Shown piece by piece: positions 43,242 through 51,012 of a DNA stretch of 64,000 bases. The position numbers and the translations under genes were made by a program. The stretch's first letter is position 1; each line of letters begins with the position of its first letter. Source of the DNA: SZUA-35 sp964351995. GTDB lineage: Bacteria > Actinomycetota > Acidimicrobiia > Acidimicrobiales > SZUA-35. Below the pieces are notes generated by a model that did no database searches, had not been told where the DNA came from, and saw only the letters and a list, made by a program, of their open reading frames with translations. The stretch spans positions 62,001 to 126,000 of the forward strand of contig CAYGQE010000008.1 of NCBI GenBank assembly GCA_964351995.1, read 5' to 3'.

Positions 43242-44741
43242 ATGGCCACCCCGACGGCGCCAGCACGTGGTCGAAGTGCAACAGATGACGCGATCGAGTC
43301 GGTCCTGTCTTCTGACATTGCCCCAGAGTCGTTGTCGGGGGAGCGAGGCCCCTCGCTCGAACGGGCAATCGGTTGGTTGTTCGTTGCGATCGGCTTCCTC
43401 ATCGGAAGCCGAATCATCTCCGACAACAGCTTCTTCACGCACTTGTCGACGGGCAATCTGATCCTCGACAACCGGTCGGTTCCCACCGCCGACGTGTTTT
43501 CGTTCACCGCACTCGGTGAGCCGTGGACGGTGCAGAGCTGGTTCGCCAGCGTGTGGTACCGCGCCATCTTTGAAGTCGCCGGTCTCGGTGCGCTCCGGGT
43601 GGCCAACGGGCTGATCGTTGCGGTCTTGGTATCGACGCTGTGGCGTTTGACTGCCAGGGCGAAGATGTTGTTGCCTCGGGTGCTGCTGCTCGGCGGTGCG
43701 TTGACGGTCGGGGCGATGATGTGGGCTCCGCGCCCGCTCGTGTTCGGTCTGCTGTGCTTCGCTCTTGCCATCGAAGTGGTCGAGAACCCGAGGCGGCCAC
43801 TCTGGCTCTTCATTCCGATCATGTGGTTGTGGGTCAACACCCACGGTTCATTCCCTCTCATGTTCTTGTTTCTCGGAGCCGTAGGCGTCGGTCAACTGAT
43901 CGATGACCGTTCGTTCCATCGTCGAGACATCGAGGCCGGCTTGTGGCTGATCGCCGGCACGTTGATCGGTGCCATCAACCCGGTCGGGTTCAAGCTCTTG
44001 TCCTTCCCCTTTGAGCTGCTGTCAAAGCGGGAAGCCCTCGAGGACGTGGTCGAGTGGATGCCGCCCAAGTGGGATCGGCCGAGCGAGTGGGCCTTTCTCG
44101 TTCTCGCTGCAACCGTTCTTGGTGCATGGAAGTGCGGCGCTCAGTGGCGCCACATCCTTCCGGCCATTGGCTTCTTCGTGACCGGCGTGATGGCGGTTCG
44201 CAATATCAATCCCGCTGCGGTTGTGATGGTGGCGTGTGCTGCTCCAGCACTTTCCGCACTTCCCGGAACTCTCGACGGCCGGGCCGTGAGCGTGGCCTCT
44301 CGGGGCATCGCCGTCATCTCGGGAACATTGCTCGCAATGTTCGCAGCGTATGCGTTCATCACTCCGGGGATCGACTACCGGACCTACCCGGTGTTGGAAG
44401 TCGATTGGCTGGAAGATCAAGGCCTGGTGGCACAGCCAACGGTCAACCTCGTGCACCGCGACACCACGGGCAACTACCTCGAGCTTCGCTTCGGAGATGA
44501 CGCCCGAGTCTTCATGGACGATCGATACGACATGTATCCCATGCAGGTGATCGATGACCACGCCGAGCTGTACTTCGGCGGAGACTTCGCTGAGATCCTG
44601 GATCGCTACGAAGCCACTGCGGTTCTCTGGAATTCCGAAGGCGACTTCGCAGACTGGCTGCGATCGAACGAAAGCGACTGGACCGTCACCATGGACGGCG
44701 AAGACTGGATCGTCGCCGTCCCTGCTGGTGCCGGGTCTTAA
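43242..44741 (+). CDS. Polytopic membrane protein, GT-C-like
   Basis: The 499-aa protein has about ten membrane helices and a soluble C-terminal part. The segment FFTHLSTGNLILDNRSVPTA followed by DVFSFTALGEPWTVQSW resembles the first extracytoplasmic loop of GT-C-type membrane proteins, but catalytic residues are not certain. It lies in the Tad operon directly after tadC, so it may modify pilin or the wall at the pilus site. Its last codons lie in the left arm of a 30-bp inverted repeat, and it ends GAGS like the convergent coaE. Confidence 0.65.
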   Translation: MATPTAPARGRSATDDAIESVLSSDIAPESLSGERGPSLERAIGWLFVAIGFLIGSRIISDNSFFTHLSTGNLILDNRSVPTADVFSFTALGEPWTVQSWFASVWYRAIFEVAGLGALRVANGLIVAVLVSTLWRLTARAKMLLPRVLLLGGALTVGAMMWAPRPLVFGLLCFALAIEVVENPRRPLWLFIPIMWLWVNTHGSFPLMFLFLGAVGVGQLIDDRSFHRRDIEAGLWLIAGTLIGAINPVGFKLLSFPFELLSKREALEDVVEWMPPKWDRPSEWAFLVLAATVLGAWKCGAQWRHILPAIGFFVTGVMAVRNINPAAVVMVACAAPALSALPGTLDGRAVSVASRGIAVISGTLLAMFAAYAFITPGIDYRTYPVLEVDWLEDQGLVAQPTVNLVHRDTTGNYLELRFGDDARVFMDDRYDMYPMQVIDDHAELYFGGDFAEILDRYEATAVLWNSEGDFADWLRSNESDWTVTMDGEDWIVAVPAGAGS

Positions 44742-44816
44742 CTTGTCACTTGCTCACGTCGAGCAAGAGCCAAGCCACAACCGGACGAGCAAGTGACAAG
44801 TTAAGACCCGGCACCA
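44726..44816. terminator. 30-bp perfect inverted repeat at a convergent junction
   Basis: The arms 44726-44755 and 44787-44816 are exact reverse complements around a 31-base loop. The stop codons of both convergent genes lie inside the arms, and both proteins end GAGS because the arms code for them. A competing short hairpin, CTTGCTC-ACGTC-GAGCAAG (44749-44767), shares part of the left arm. It probably acts as a bidirectional terminator, though there is no T-run. Confidence 0.75.
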
Positions 44817-45457
44817 TTGGTTGAGGGTGGAGGCCAGGGTGTTTGGTCGAGGGATTCGAGCCACAGCCAGCAGCGTTCGACCTCGGCATCGAGTGCGCCT
44901 TCGTCGCCCGAGTTGTCGACGACAAAGTCGGCCAAGGCTCGACGGTCGTCCCGAGTCGCTTGTGCTGCGACCCTGGCATTGGCGTCTTCTTCGGTGAAGC
45001 CTCGGTGCTCGATCAGACGAGCGACGGCGATCTCGACGGGACAATCGACCACGATGATCGCCGACGTGCCTCGTGTGTCGGTCGAGCCATCCTTGGCCCG
45101 CCCTTCAGCCAGCAGAGGGATGTCGAGAATCACAACTCGGTCGGTCGAGGCCAATGCCTTGATCTGTGCATCCATGGCCTTGCGCACCTCGGGATGCACG
45201 ATCTTCTCGATGGCCTTTAGCTCATCCTTGTCGCCGAACACGATGCCGGCGACTGCAGCTCGGTCGAGCCTGCCGTCCCCGCCCACGATTTTGCTTCCCC
45301 ATCGCTCGACCATGGCCTCGAAGACACGCTCACCCGGCTCTTGCAACTCGCGAACGATGGCGTCGGCATCGATCAGGGCTGCGCCTCGGTCAGCCAAACG
45401 ACTCGACACCGACGACTTCCCTGATCCGATGCCGCCAGTGAGTCCAATGAGTCGCAT
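44801..45457 (-). CDS. coaE: Dephospho-CoA kinase
   Basis: CoaE phosphorylates dephospho-CoA, the last step of CoA synthesis. The 218-aa protein has the P-loop LTGGIGSGKSSVSSRLAD, DADAIVREL, VILDIPLLAEG, and the lid region ARVAAQATRDDRRALADFVV. ATG 45457 is chosen over the long upstream frame; TACGTT lies six bases before it. It is inverted relative to rpsA and uvrB, unlike the usual rpsA-coaE-uvrB arrangement. Its C-terminus is written in the 30-bp inverted repeat. Confidence 0.95.
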   Translation of the reverse strand: MRLIGLTGGIGSGKSSVSSRLADRGAALIDADAIVRELQEPGERVFEAMVERWGSKIVGGDGRLDRAAVAGIVFGDKDELKAIEKIVHPEVRKAMDAQIKALASTDRVVILDIPLLAEGRAKDGSTDTRGTSAIIVVDCPVEIAVARLIEHRGFTEEDANARVAAQATRDDRRALADFVVDNSGDEGALDAEVERCWLWLESLDQTPWPPPSTNGAGS

Positions 45458-45463
45458 CCAGCG

Positions 45464-45469
45464 AACGTA
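45464..45469 (-). promoter_or_regulatory. Candidate leaderless -10 for coaE
   Basis: TACGTT on the minus strand, six bases before ATG 45457, with no ribosome site between. Confidence 0.5.
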
Positions 45470-45505
45470 GCCACTTAGGCCGTTCGACTCAATCTGGACT
45501 GGTGC

Positions 45506-47278
45506 GTGCCGATGGAGGAGTTCGTGCCAACCTTCACCGCCCCTCGCCGACCCTCGCGCCAAGACTTGCCGACTCGCGTCCCGGCTGGGGCGTTGGCGAC
45601 GGGTCCGGCTTCAATCGATCAGTGGGATCGCTCCCCAAAGGGTGAGGACCTTCTCACTCCCTATGCGCCGGCGATCCTGGCAGTTCGCTGGGCGACGACG
45701 ATGGTGTCGGTCACGCTGGCATTCGGGGCCTTTGCGAACGCTGACCTCTCGATCGTTCCGTGGGCTGCGCTGGTCGTCCTCAACACTGCGTTCCGGACGC
45801 TTGCTCCGTTGCGCTACGTCGCCACCAACCGTTCACTCATCCCACTGCTCTTCGAGGTCGGTCTGCACGTTCTGGTGCTCGCAGCAACCGGGTACTGGGA
45901 CTCTCCACTGGTCTTCTCCCTGGTCAACGCCGTCATCATCGGCGGGTTTGCCCGAGGCTTCGGCTTCGGTGTCCGCATCGGTGCTGCCTCAGCCATTGCG
46001 CTCACGCTGCCGACGTTGGACGCTGCGGGGTGGACCGAGGAGGCGTGGACGCTCTCTGCTCAGTGGACCGTTGTGCTCCTACTCGTCGGCGTGGTTGCCG
46101 GCTACGGACGGCGCATCTCAGGCGAAGCGAACCGGCAGACAACGCTGGCGCTCGATCGGTTGACCCAACTTGCCGACGCCAACGCATTGCTCTTCAACCT
46201 GCATCGAGTGGCCCAAACGCTGCCGGCCTCGCTCGATCTCGAAGAAGTGCTGGAGTCCACGGTGGTTCGGCTACGCAATCTCTTTTTCAACGACGGTGCG
46301 GTGATCTTCACGGTGGAAGAGGCCGACGGGACGTGGACGGCAGCGAAGAAGGCCGGGCTGCCGGTACCGCAGGATCTCACGCTCAGTGACCTTCCGCCGG
46401 CGATCAGGTCTGCGGTTCTACTTCGCCAGGTCGTTCTGGTTGATGCGGGGAGAGACGCCGATCTGGAGATTGCTGGCCAGTTTCTCCGTCCCGATTCTCG
46501 ATCTGCGCTCTATGCGCCGCTGATGGCTCGAGGCAGCCTGGTCGGACTTGTTGCCATCGAACATCGAGAACCAAGCAGGTTCGACGAGCGAGACCGGGAA
46601 GTGCTGTCGAGCTTTGTCGACCCGGTGGCTCTGGCCATCGACAACGCACGCTGGTTCGCAAGGTTGCGAACCGTTGGGGCGGACGAAGAACGCACCAGAA
46701 TCGCACGGGACCTTCACGATCGGATTGGCCAATCCCTGGCCTATCTGGGCTTTGAGCTGGACCGAATCGTGCGCCGCCACGAGACCGACGAGCCGATCGA
46801 GAATGAGCTCAAGCAGCTGCGGGCCGACCTGAGAAACGTCGTGTCAGAAGTGAGGGACACCCTCTATGACCTTCGCACCGATGTCGACTCCACGAGCGAT
46901 TTCGCATCGACTGTCGACCTGTTCGCCGCCCGGATCGCTGATCGCACCGACATCGAGATCGATCTGGATTGTGACGACGGGGCCCGATTGCCCATTTTGC
47001 AAGAGCGAGAAATGTGGCGAATTGCTCAGGAAGCGCTCGTGAATGTCGAAAGGCATGCACAAGCAACACGTGCATCGGTCACGTGGCGCTGCGATGGGAA
47101 ACAAGCCGTGCTCGAAGTCACTGACAACGGAAGAGGGTTCTCAGCAGAAGCTGGGCGCGTCGATTCCTACGGAGTGCTCGGCATGCGTGAACGAGCGTCG
47201 AGTATTGGCGCAACCTTTGAACTCAACTCATCGCCTGATGAAGGGACAACAGTACGGTGCAGCCTCGAACAGGACTGA
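45506..47278 (+). CDS. NarL-type sensor histidine kinase with GAF domain
   Basis: The 590-aa kinase has about five N-terminal membrane helices (residues 50-200), a GAF domain (about 225-390), and a HisKA_3 dimerisation helix with phospho-acceptor His in RIARDLHDRIGQSLAYLGFE. A HATPase domain follows (NVERHAQATRASV, VTDNGRGFSAEAG, GVLGMRERASSIGA). The start may be GTG 45506 or ATG 45512. It overlaps the downstream regulator and sits just ahead of the flp pilin genes, so pilus expression is a likely output. Confidence 0.9.
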   Translation: MPMEEFVPTFTAPRRPSRQDLPTRVPAGALATGPASIDQWDRSPKGEDLLTPYAPAILAVRWATTMVSVTLAFGAFANADLSIVPWAALVVLNTAFRTLAPLRYVATNRSLIPLLFEVGLHVLVLAATGYWDSPLVFSLVNAVIIGGFARGFGFGVRIGAASAIALTLPTLDAAGWTEEAWTLSAQWTVVLLLVGVVAGYGRRISGEANRQTTLALDRLTQLADANALLFNLHRVAQTLPASLDLEEVLESTVVRLRNLFFNDGAVIFTVEEADGTWTAAKKAGLPVPQDLTLSDLPPAIRSAVLLRQVVLVDAGRDADLEIAGQFLRPDSRSALYAPLMARGSLVGLVAIEHREPSRFDERDREVLSSFVDPVALAIDNARWFARLRTVGADEERTRIARDLHDRIGQSLAYLGFELDRIVRRHETDEPIENELKQLRADLRNVVSEVRDTLYDLRTDVDSTSDFASTVDLFAARIADRTDIEIDLDCDDGARLPILQEREMWRIAQEALVNVERHAQATRASVTWRCDGKQAVLEVTDNGRGFSAEAGRVDSYGVLGMRERASSIGATFELNSSPDEGTTVRCSLEQD

Positions 47279-47964
47279 CCCAACCACGATTGACGAATAG
47301 CCCGGCGAAACGGAGCGATCCAACGCCCATTCGTCTCTTGCTGGCCGACGATCACAAGATGCTTCGGGAAGGACTTCGTCGGTCGATGGTCGAGCGTGGT
47401 TTCGATGTCATCGGCGAAGCTCGCGACGGCGCCGAAGCCGTCGAACTCGCTGCTTCGCTCCGTCCAGACGTGATCCTCATGGATGTTTCCATGCCGGAAA
47501 TCGATGGTGTGGAAGCAACTCGGCAGATTCGTGAGCGACAAGCTGACGTGTGCATCGTCATGCTGACGATGCACGCTGATCAAGATGTTCTCGCCGATGC
47601 GATCCGAGCGGGAGCCAACGGCTACCTGGTCAAGGATTGCTCGACCGACGAGATCGCTTCGGCCATCGAGACGGTTGCCGGCGGAGAGACAGCGTTGTCT
47701 CCTCGGCTCGCCGCTTCGATGCTTGCCGAGGTGCGTCGCCAGGAAGACCAGGCCGAGCAGACCCGAGTGATCACCAAGCGAGAAGAGGAAGTCCTGCAGC
47801 ACATTGCTGACGGCTGTTCGACTCCTGAAGTGGCGGAGCGTCTCTACATCAGCCAGAAGACGGTCAAGAACCATCTGGCATCGATCTATCAAAAGCTGGA
47901 CGCACGCGACCGGACGCAAGCGGTCCTGCAAGCCGTTCGCATGGGGATCGTCACCCTCAACTAG
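47257..47964 (+). CDS. NarL/LuxR-family response regulator
   Basis: The 235-aa regulator has a receiver domain (LLLADDHKMLREGL, phospho-Asp in VILMDVSMPEIDG, TMHAD, YLVKD) and a LuxR helix-turn-helix (ITKREEEVLQHIADGCSTPE, VAERLYISQKTVKNHL). The GTG at 47257 lies 22 bases inside the kinase gene; a later internal start is possible because the first 23 residues are outside the receiver fold. It ends 126 bases before flp copy 1, whose shared upstream block is a natural candidate target. Confidence 0.9.
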   Translation: MQPRTGLTQPRLTNSPAKRSDPTPIRLLLADDHKMLREGLRRSMVERGFDVIGEARDGAEAVELAASLRPDVILMDVSMPEIDGVEATRQIRERQADVCIVMLTMHADQDVLADAIRAGANGYLVKDCSTDEIASAIETVAGGETALSPRLAASMLAEVRRQEDQAEQTRVITKREEEVLQHIADGCSTPEVAERLYISQKTVKNHLASIYQKLDARDRTQAVLQAVRMGIVTLN

Positions 47965-48090
47965 TCGCACCTCGGCAGGTAGTGCACCGATTGAGGTCGT
48001 TCGGCCCATTCAGTGTCGTCCCGACCTGCCGTTGAAGGAATGGTCAAGCCCGCTACTGGGCCCGAATAACACGAAACTTGGAGTTTCATC

Positions 48091-48282
48091 ATGCTGCACT
48101 TCGAATTCCTTTCCGCCTGGATGAAGGCTCAGGCCAAGACCGAGCGTGGCGCCAGCCTCGTCGAGTACGCCCTTCTCGTTGCTCTCATCGCTGTTGTCTG
48201 CATCGCTGCAGTCACCCTGCTCGGTGAGTCGGCTTCGGCGAAGTTCTCAACGGTCAGCTCGTCCATCGACGGCACCAACTAA
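48091..48282 (+). CDS. flp: Flp pilin, copy 1
   Basis: The 63-aa prepilin has a short positively charged leader and the Flp cleavage motif ERG-ASLVEYALL. A prepilin peptidase would cut after Gly, leaving Glu at position 5 and Tyr at 6, as in Flp pilins. A hydrophobic helix (ALLVALIAVVCIAAVTLLG) follows, then a short Ser-rich tail. CTTGGAG lies upstream of ATG 48091. No TadV-type prepilin peptidase is in the window. Its protein is identical to copy 2. Confidence 0.95.
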   Translation: MLHFEFLSAWMKAQAKTERGASLVEYALLVALIAVVCIAAVTLLGESASAKFSTVSSSIDGTN

Positions 48283-48318
48283 GACACTGCGGCCCTTGGG
48301 GCTGCATTGATCTCTACG

Positions 48319-48356
48319 AATGGGAGGCATCTTCGGATGCCTCCCATTTGCGTTTT
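48319..48356 (+). terminator. Terminator of flp copy 1
   Basis: A perfect 13-base stem (48319-48331 / 48336-48348) with a TTCG tetraloop, followed by TGCGTTTT. The stem and tetraloop are very stable. Confidence 0.85.
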
Positions 48357-48369
48357 GCGGCGCTGGCGG

Positions 48370-48475
48370 TTGTGGCGGTGCCGATGGTTCTGGCCGTGGT
48401 GATCGCGTTTGGCGGAGCAGCGCAGGTGGGCGTCGGCTTTTGGGCTCGATGACCTATTCAGGGGGTTGGGAGTTG
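48370..48475 (+). other. Spacer between flp units with a TadE-like coding remnant
   Basis: This 106-base spacer is unique. In one frame, continuing out of the end of the repeat, it reads a hydrophobic tail, VAVPMVLAVVIAFGGAAQVG then VGFWAR, ending at TGA near 48452. The pattern of Pro, hydrophobic run, FG and FW recalls the N-terminal helix of TadE-type minor pilins. There is no start codon context, so a remnant is the most that can be said. Confidence 0.25.
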
Positions 48476-48539
48476 TGCCGTTGAAGAAATGGTCAAGCCC
48501 GCTACTGGGCCCGAATAACACGAAACTTGGAGTTTCATC

Positions 48540-48731
48540 ATGCTGCACTTCGAATTCCTTTCCGCCTGGATGAAGGCTCAGGCCAAGACCGAGCGTGGCG
48601 CCAGCCTCGTCGAGTACGCCCTTCTCGTTGCTCTCATCGCTGTTGTCTGCATCGCTGCAGTCACCCTGCTCGGTGAGTCGGCTTCGGCGAAGTTCTCAAC
48701 GGTCAGCTCGTCCATCGACGGCACCAACTAA
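48540..48731 (+). CDS. flp: Flp pilin, copy 2
   Basis: This gene is identical in DNA and protein to flp copy 1 (63 aa; ERG-ASLVEYALL cleavage site; hydrophobic helix; Ser-rich tail), with the same upstream block and terminator. Both copies look functional. Two identical genes could raise pilin dose or provide a recombination source. The Tad machine encoded at 36.5-43.2 kb is the expected assembly system. Confidence 0.95.
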   Translation: MLHFEFLSAWMKAQAKTERGASLVEYALLVALIAVVCIAAVTLLGESASAKFSTVSSSIDGTN

Positions 48732-48767
48732 GACACTGCGGCCCTTGGGGCTGCATTGATCTCTACG

Positions 48768-48805
48768 AATGGGAGGCATCTTCGGATGCCTCCCATTTGC
48801 GTTTT
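48768..48805 (+). terminator. Terminator of flp copy 2
   Basis: The same 13-base TTCG hairpin as copy 1, 37 bases after the stop. It should shield uvrB from flp transcription. Confidence 0.85.
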
Positions 48806-48843
48806 GCGGCGCTGGCGGCCCGAGCACCGTCACACCGCGCAGT

Positions 48844-48849
48844 TAGTCT
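48844..48849 (+). promoter_or_regulatory. Candidate leaderless -10 for uvrB
   Basis: TAGTCT six bases before ATG 48856. No SOS-like box is seen upstream of uvrB, in contrast to uvrA. Confidence 0.5.
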
Positions 48850-48855
48850 CCTGGG

Positions 48856-50910
48856 ATGGCCCATCGACCCGAGCCCTCCGCTGGCACCCCGTTCCGTATG
48901 GTGACCGACTACGAGCCGTCTGGTGACCAGCCAACGGCGATCGCTTCGCTCGTCGAGGGACTCGAGCGCGGTGACGTCGAGCAGACGTTGCTGGGGATCA
49001 CCGGCTCGGGAAAATCCGCCACGATGGCCTGGACGATCGAGCAGATCCAGCGCCCGACGCTGGTCATTGCTCCCAACAAGTCTCTCGCCGCCCAACTCGC
49101 CAACGAGTTCCGAGAGTTCTTCCCCGACAACCGGGTCGAGTACTTCGTCAGCTACTACGACTACTACCAGCCCGAGGCCTACATCCCGAGCTCGGACACC
49201 TACATCGAGAAGGATTCGTCGGTCAACGACGACATCGATCGCCTGCGCCACGCCGCTACTTCTGCGCTGCTCACGCGAAGAGACACGATCGTCGTGGCGT
49301 CGGTGTCATGCATCTATGGCTTGGGCAACCCCGATGAGTACTTGGCCAAACTGCTCGTCGTTCGGCTTGGTGAAGAGCACGATCAGCGCTCGATCCTGTC
49401 TGATCTGGTCGACATGCGATACGAGCGAAACGATCTCACGCTGGGGCGGGGCAAGTTCCGCGTTCGAGGTGACACCATCGAGCTCCACCCTGCCTACGAA
49501 GAGTTCGTGGTGCGGATCGAGCTGTTCGGAGATGAGATCGAATCGATCACTTCGGTCGACCCCTTGACCGGAGAGCGCATCGGCGAGCTCACCGAGCTCG
49601 TGGTCTTCCCGGCCACGCACTACACCGCCTCCGATGACCGAATGCACAAGGCCATCTCCGGTATCGAGGTCGAATTGCAGGAGCGCCTTGCCGAGTTCGA
49701 AAGGGACAACAAGCTGCTCGAAGCCCAGCGCTTGCGCATGCGCACCCAGTACGACCTCGAGATGATGCAGGAGATGGGGTTCTGCAACGGCGTGGAGAAC
49801 TACAGCCGCCACATCGACGGACGCCAGCCCGGCGAGGCGCCATACACGCTGCTTGACTTCTTCCCGAAGGACTACGTCACGATCATCGACGAGTCACACG
49901 TGGCCATTCCGCAACTCCACGGGCAGTACGCAGGCGACCGCAGCCGCAAGGAGACGCTGATCGAACACGGTTTCCGGCTGCCCTCGGCAGCAGACAACCG
50001 GCCTATTCGCTTTGAGGAGTGGCTCGAACGTCGTGGCCAGACCATCTACCTGTCGGCAACGCCGGGACCGTACGAACGCGAGCACTCGAGCCAACTGGTC
50101 GAGCAAGTCGTTCGTCCGACTGGCCTTCTCGATCCTGAGGTCACGGTGCGCCCCACCAAGGGGCAGATCGACGACATCCTGAGCGAGATAGCGGCCGTCA
50201 TCGAAAACGATGGGAGGGTGCTCGTCACGACTCTCACCAAGAAGATGTCGGAGGATCTCACCGACTACCTGCTCGAGCAGGGGCTGCGTGTTCGCTACTT
50301 GCACTCTGAAATCGACACGATCCAGCGCATCGAGCTCTTGCGCGGTCTGCGACTCGGCGAGTTCGATGTGCTGGTAGGCATCAACCTCCTCCGAGAGGGC
50401 CTCGACCTTCCCGAAGTGCAGCTGGTGTGCATTCTCGACGCAGACAAAGAGGGGTTCTTGCGATCGGAGACATCGTTGATCCAGACCATGGGTCGTGCCG
50501 CCCGTAACGTCGACGGCCGCGTGATCATGTACGCCGACAAGATCACCGATTCAATGCAACGGGCGATGTCAGAGACCAACCGGCGTCGGGGGCTGCAGAT
50601 GATCTACAACCAGGAGAACGGGATCGATCCGACGACCATCCGCAAGGCCGTCACCGACATCTTGGCCATGATGCGGCCGGGAGGGCAGGAGACGGCGCCG
50701 GTACCGGGGTCCGACAAGCGCAAGCCGCGCCCAGGCGACGCCAAGCGAATCAAAGACATGGCTGATCTGCCCGAAGACGATCTTCGCCGTCTGATCCTGA
50801 CGCTGGAAGAGGAGATGAAGGACGCCTCGGCTGATCTTCGCTTCGAATATGCCGCTCGCATCAGAGACGAGATCCGGGAACTACAGCGAGAGCTGCGAGA
50901 AATGGTCTGA
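48856..50910 (+). CDS. uvrB: Excinuclease ABC subunit B
   Basis: UvrB verifies damage and loads UvrC in nucleotide excision repair. The 684-aa protein has the N-terminal YEPSGDQPTAI, Walker A LGITGSGKSATMAW, the beta-hairpin region YFVSYYDYYQPEAYIPSSDT, helicase motifs VTTLTKKMSEDLTDYL and FDVLVGINLLREGLDLPEV, SLIQTMGRAARNVDGRVIMY, and a C-terminal UVR helix (LILTLEEEMKDASADLRFEY). It follows flp copy 2 and precedes two membrane proteins and uvrA. Confidence 0.98.
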   Translation: MAHRPEPSAGTPFRMVTDYEPSGDQPTAIASLVEGLERGDVEQTLLGITGSGKSATMAWTIEQIQRPTLVIAPNKSLAAQLANEFREFFPDNRVEYFVSYYDYYQPEAYIPSSDTYIEKDSSVNDDIDRLRHAATSALLTRRDTIVVASVSCIYGLGNPDEYLAKLLVVRLGEEHDQRSILSDLVDMRYERNDLTLGRGKFRVRGDTIELHPAYEEFVVRIELFGDEIESITSVDPLTGERIGELTELVVFPATHYTASDDRMHKAISGIEVELQERLAEFERDNKLLEAQRLRMRTQYDLEMMQEMGFCNGVENYSRHIDGRQPGEAPYTLLDFFPKDYVTIIDESHVAIPQLHGQYAGDRSRKETLIEHGFRLPSAADNRPIRFEEWLERRGQTIYLSATPGPYEREHSSQLVEQVVRPTGLLDPEVTVRPTKGQIDDILSEIAAVIENDGRVLVTTLTKKMSEDLTDYLLEQGLRVRYLHSEIDTIQRIELLRGLRLGEFDVLVGINLLREGLDLPEVQLVCILDADKEGFLRSETSLIQTMGRAARNVDGRVIMYADKITDSMQRAMSETNRRRGLQMIYNQENGIDPTTIRKAVTDILAMMRPGGQETAPVPGSDKRKPRPGDAKRIKDMADLPEDDLRRLILTLEEEMKDASADLRFEYAARIRDEIRELQRELREMV

Positions 50911-51012
50911 GACGTCACGCGCTCTCACATCACCCGCGGGTGTGCCGATGGGAGGGAACGAACGGGACCCGAGCTGGGTCGTGTTCGGTGACCGCAGCTA
51001 CCGGGAGAACCC

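Larger units (their letters stand above)
48027..48369 (+). repeat. 343-bp direct repeat, copy 1 (flp unit)
   Basis: It includes about 64 bases upstream of flp, the gene, and the terminator. It differs from copy 2 at one base that I can find (G at 48038, A at 48487). The offset is exactly 449 bases. Confidence 0.95.
48476..48818 (+). repeat. 343-bp direct repeat, copy 2 (flp unit)
   Basis: The second copy of the flp unit, identical to copy 1 apart from the base at 48487. It ends 38 bases before the uvrB ATG. The near-identity suggests recent duplication or gene conversion. Confidence 0.95.
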
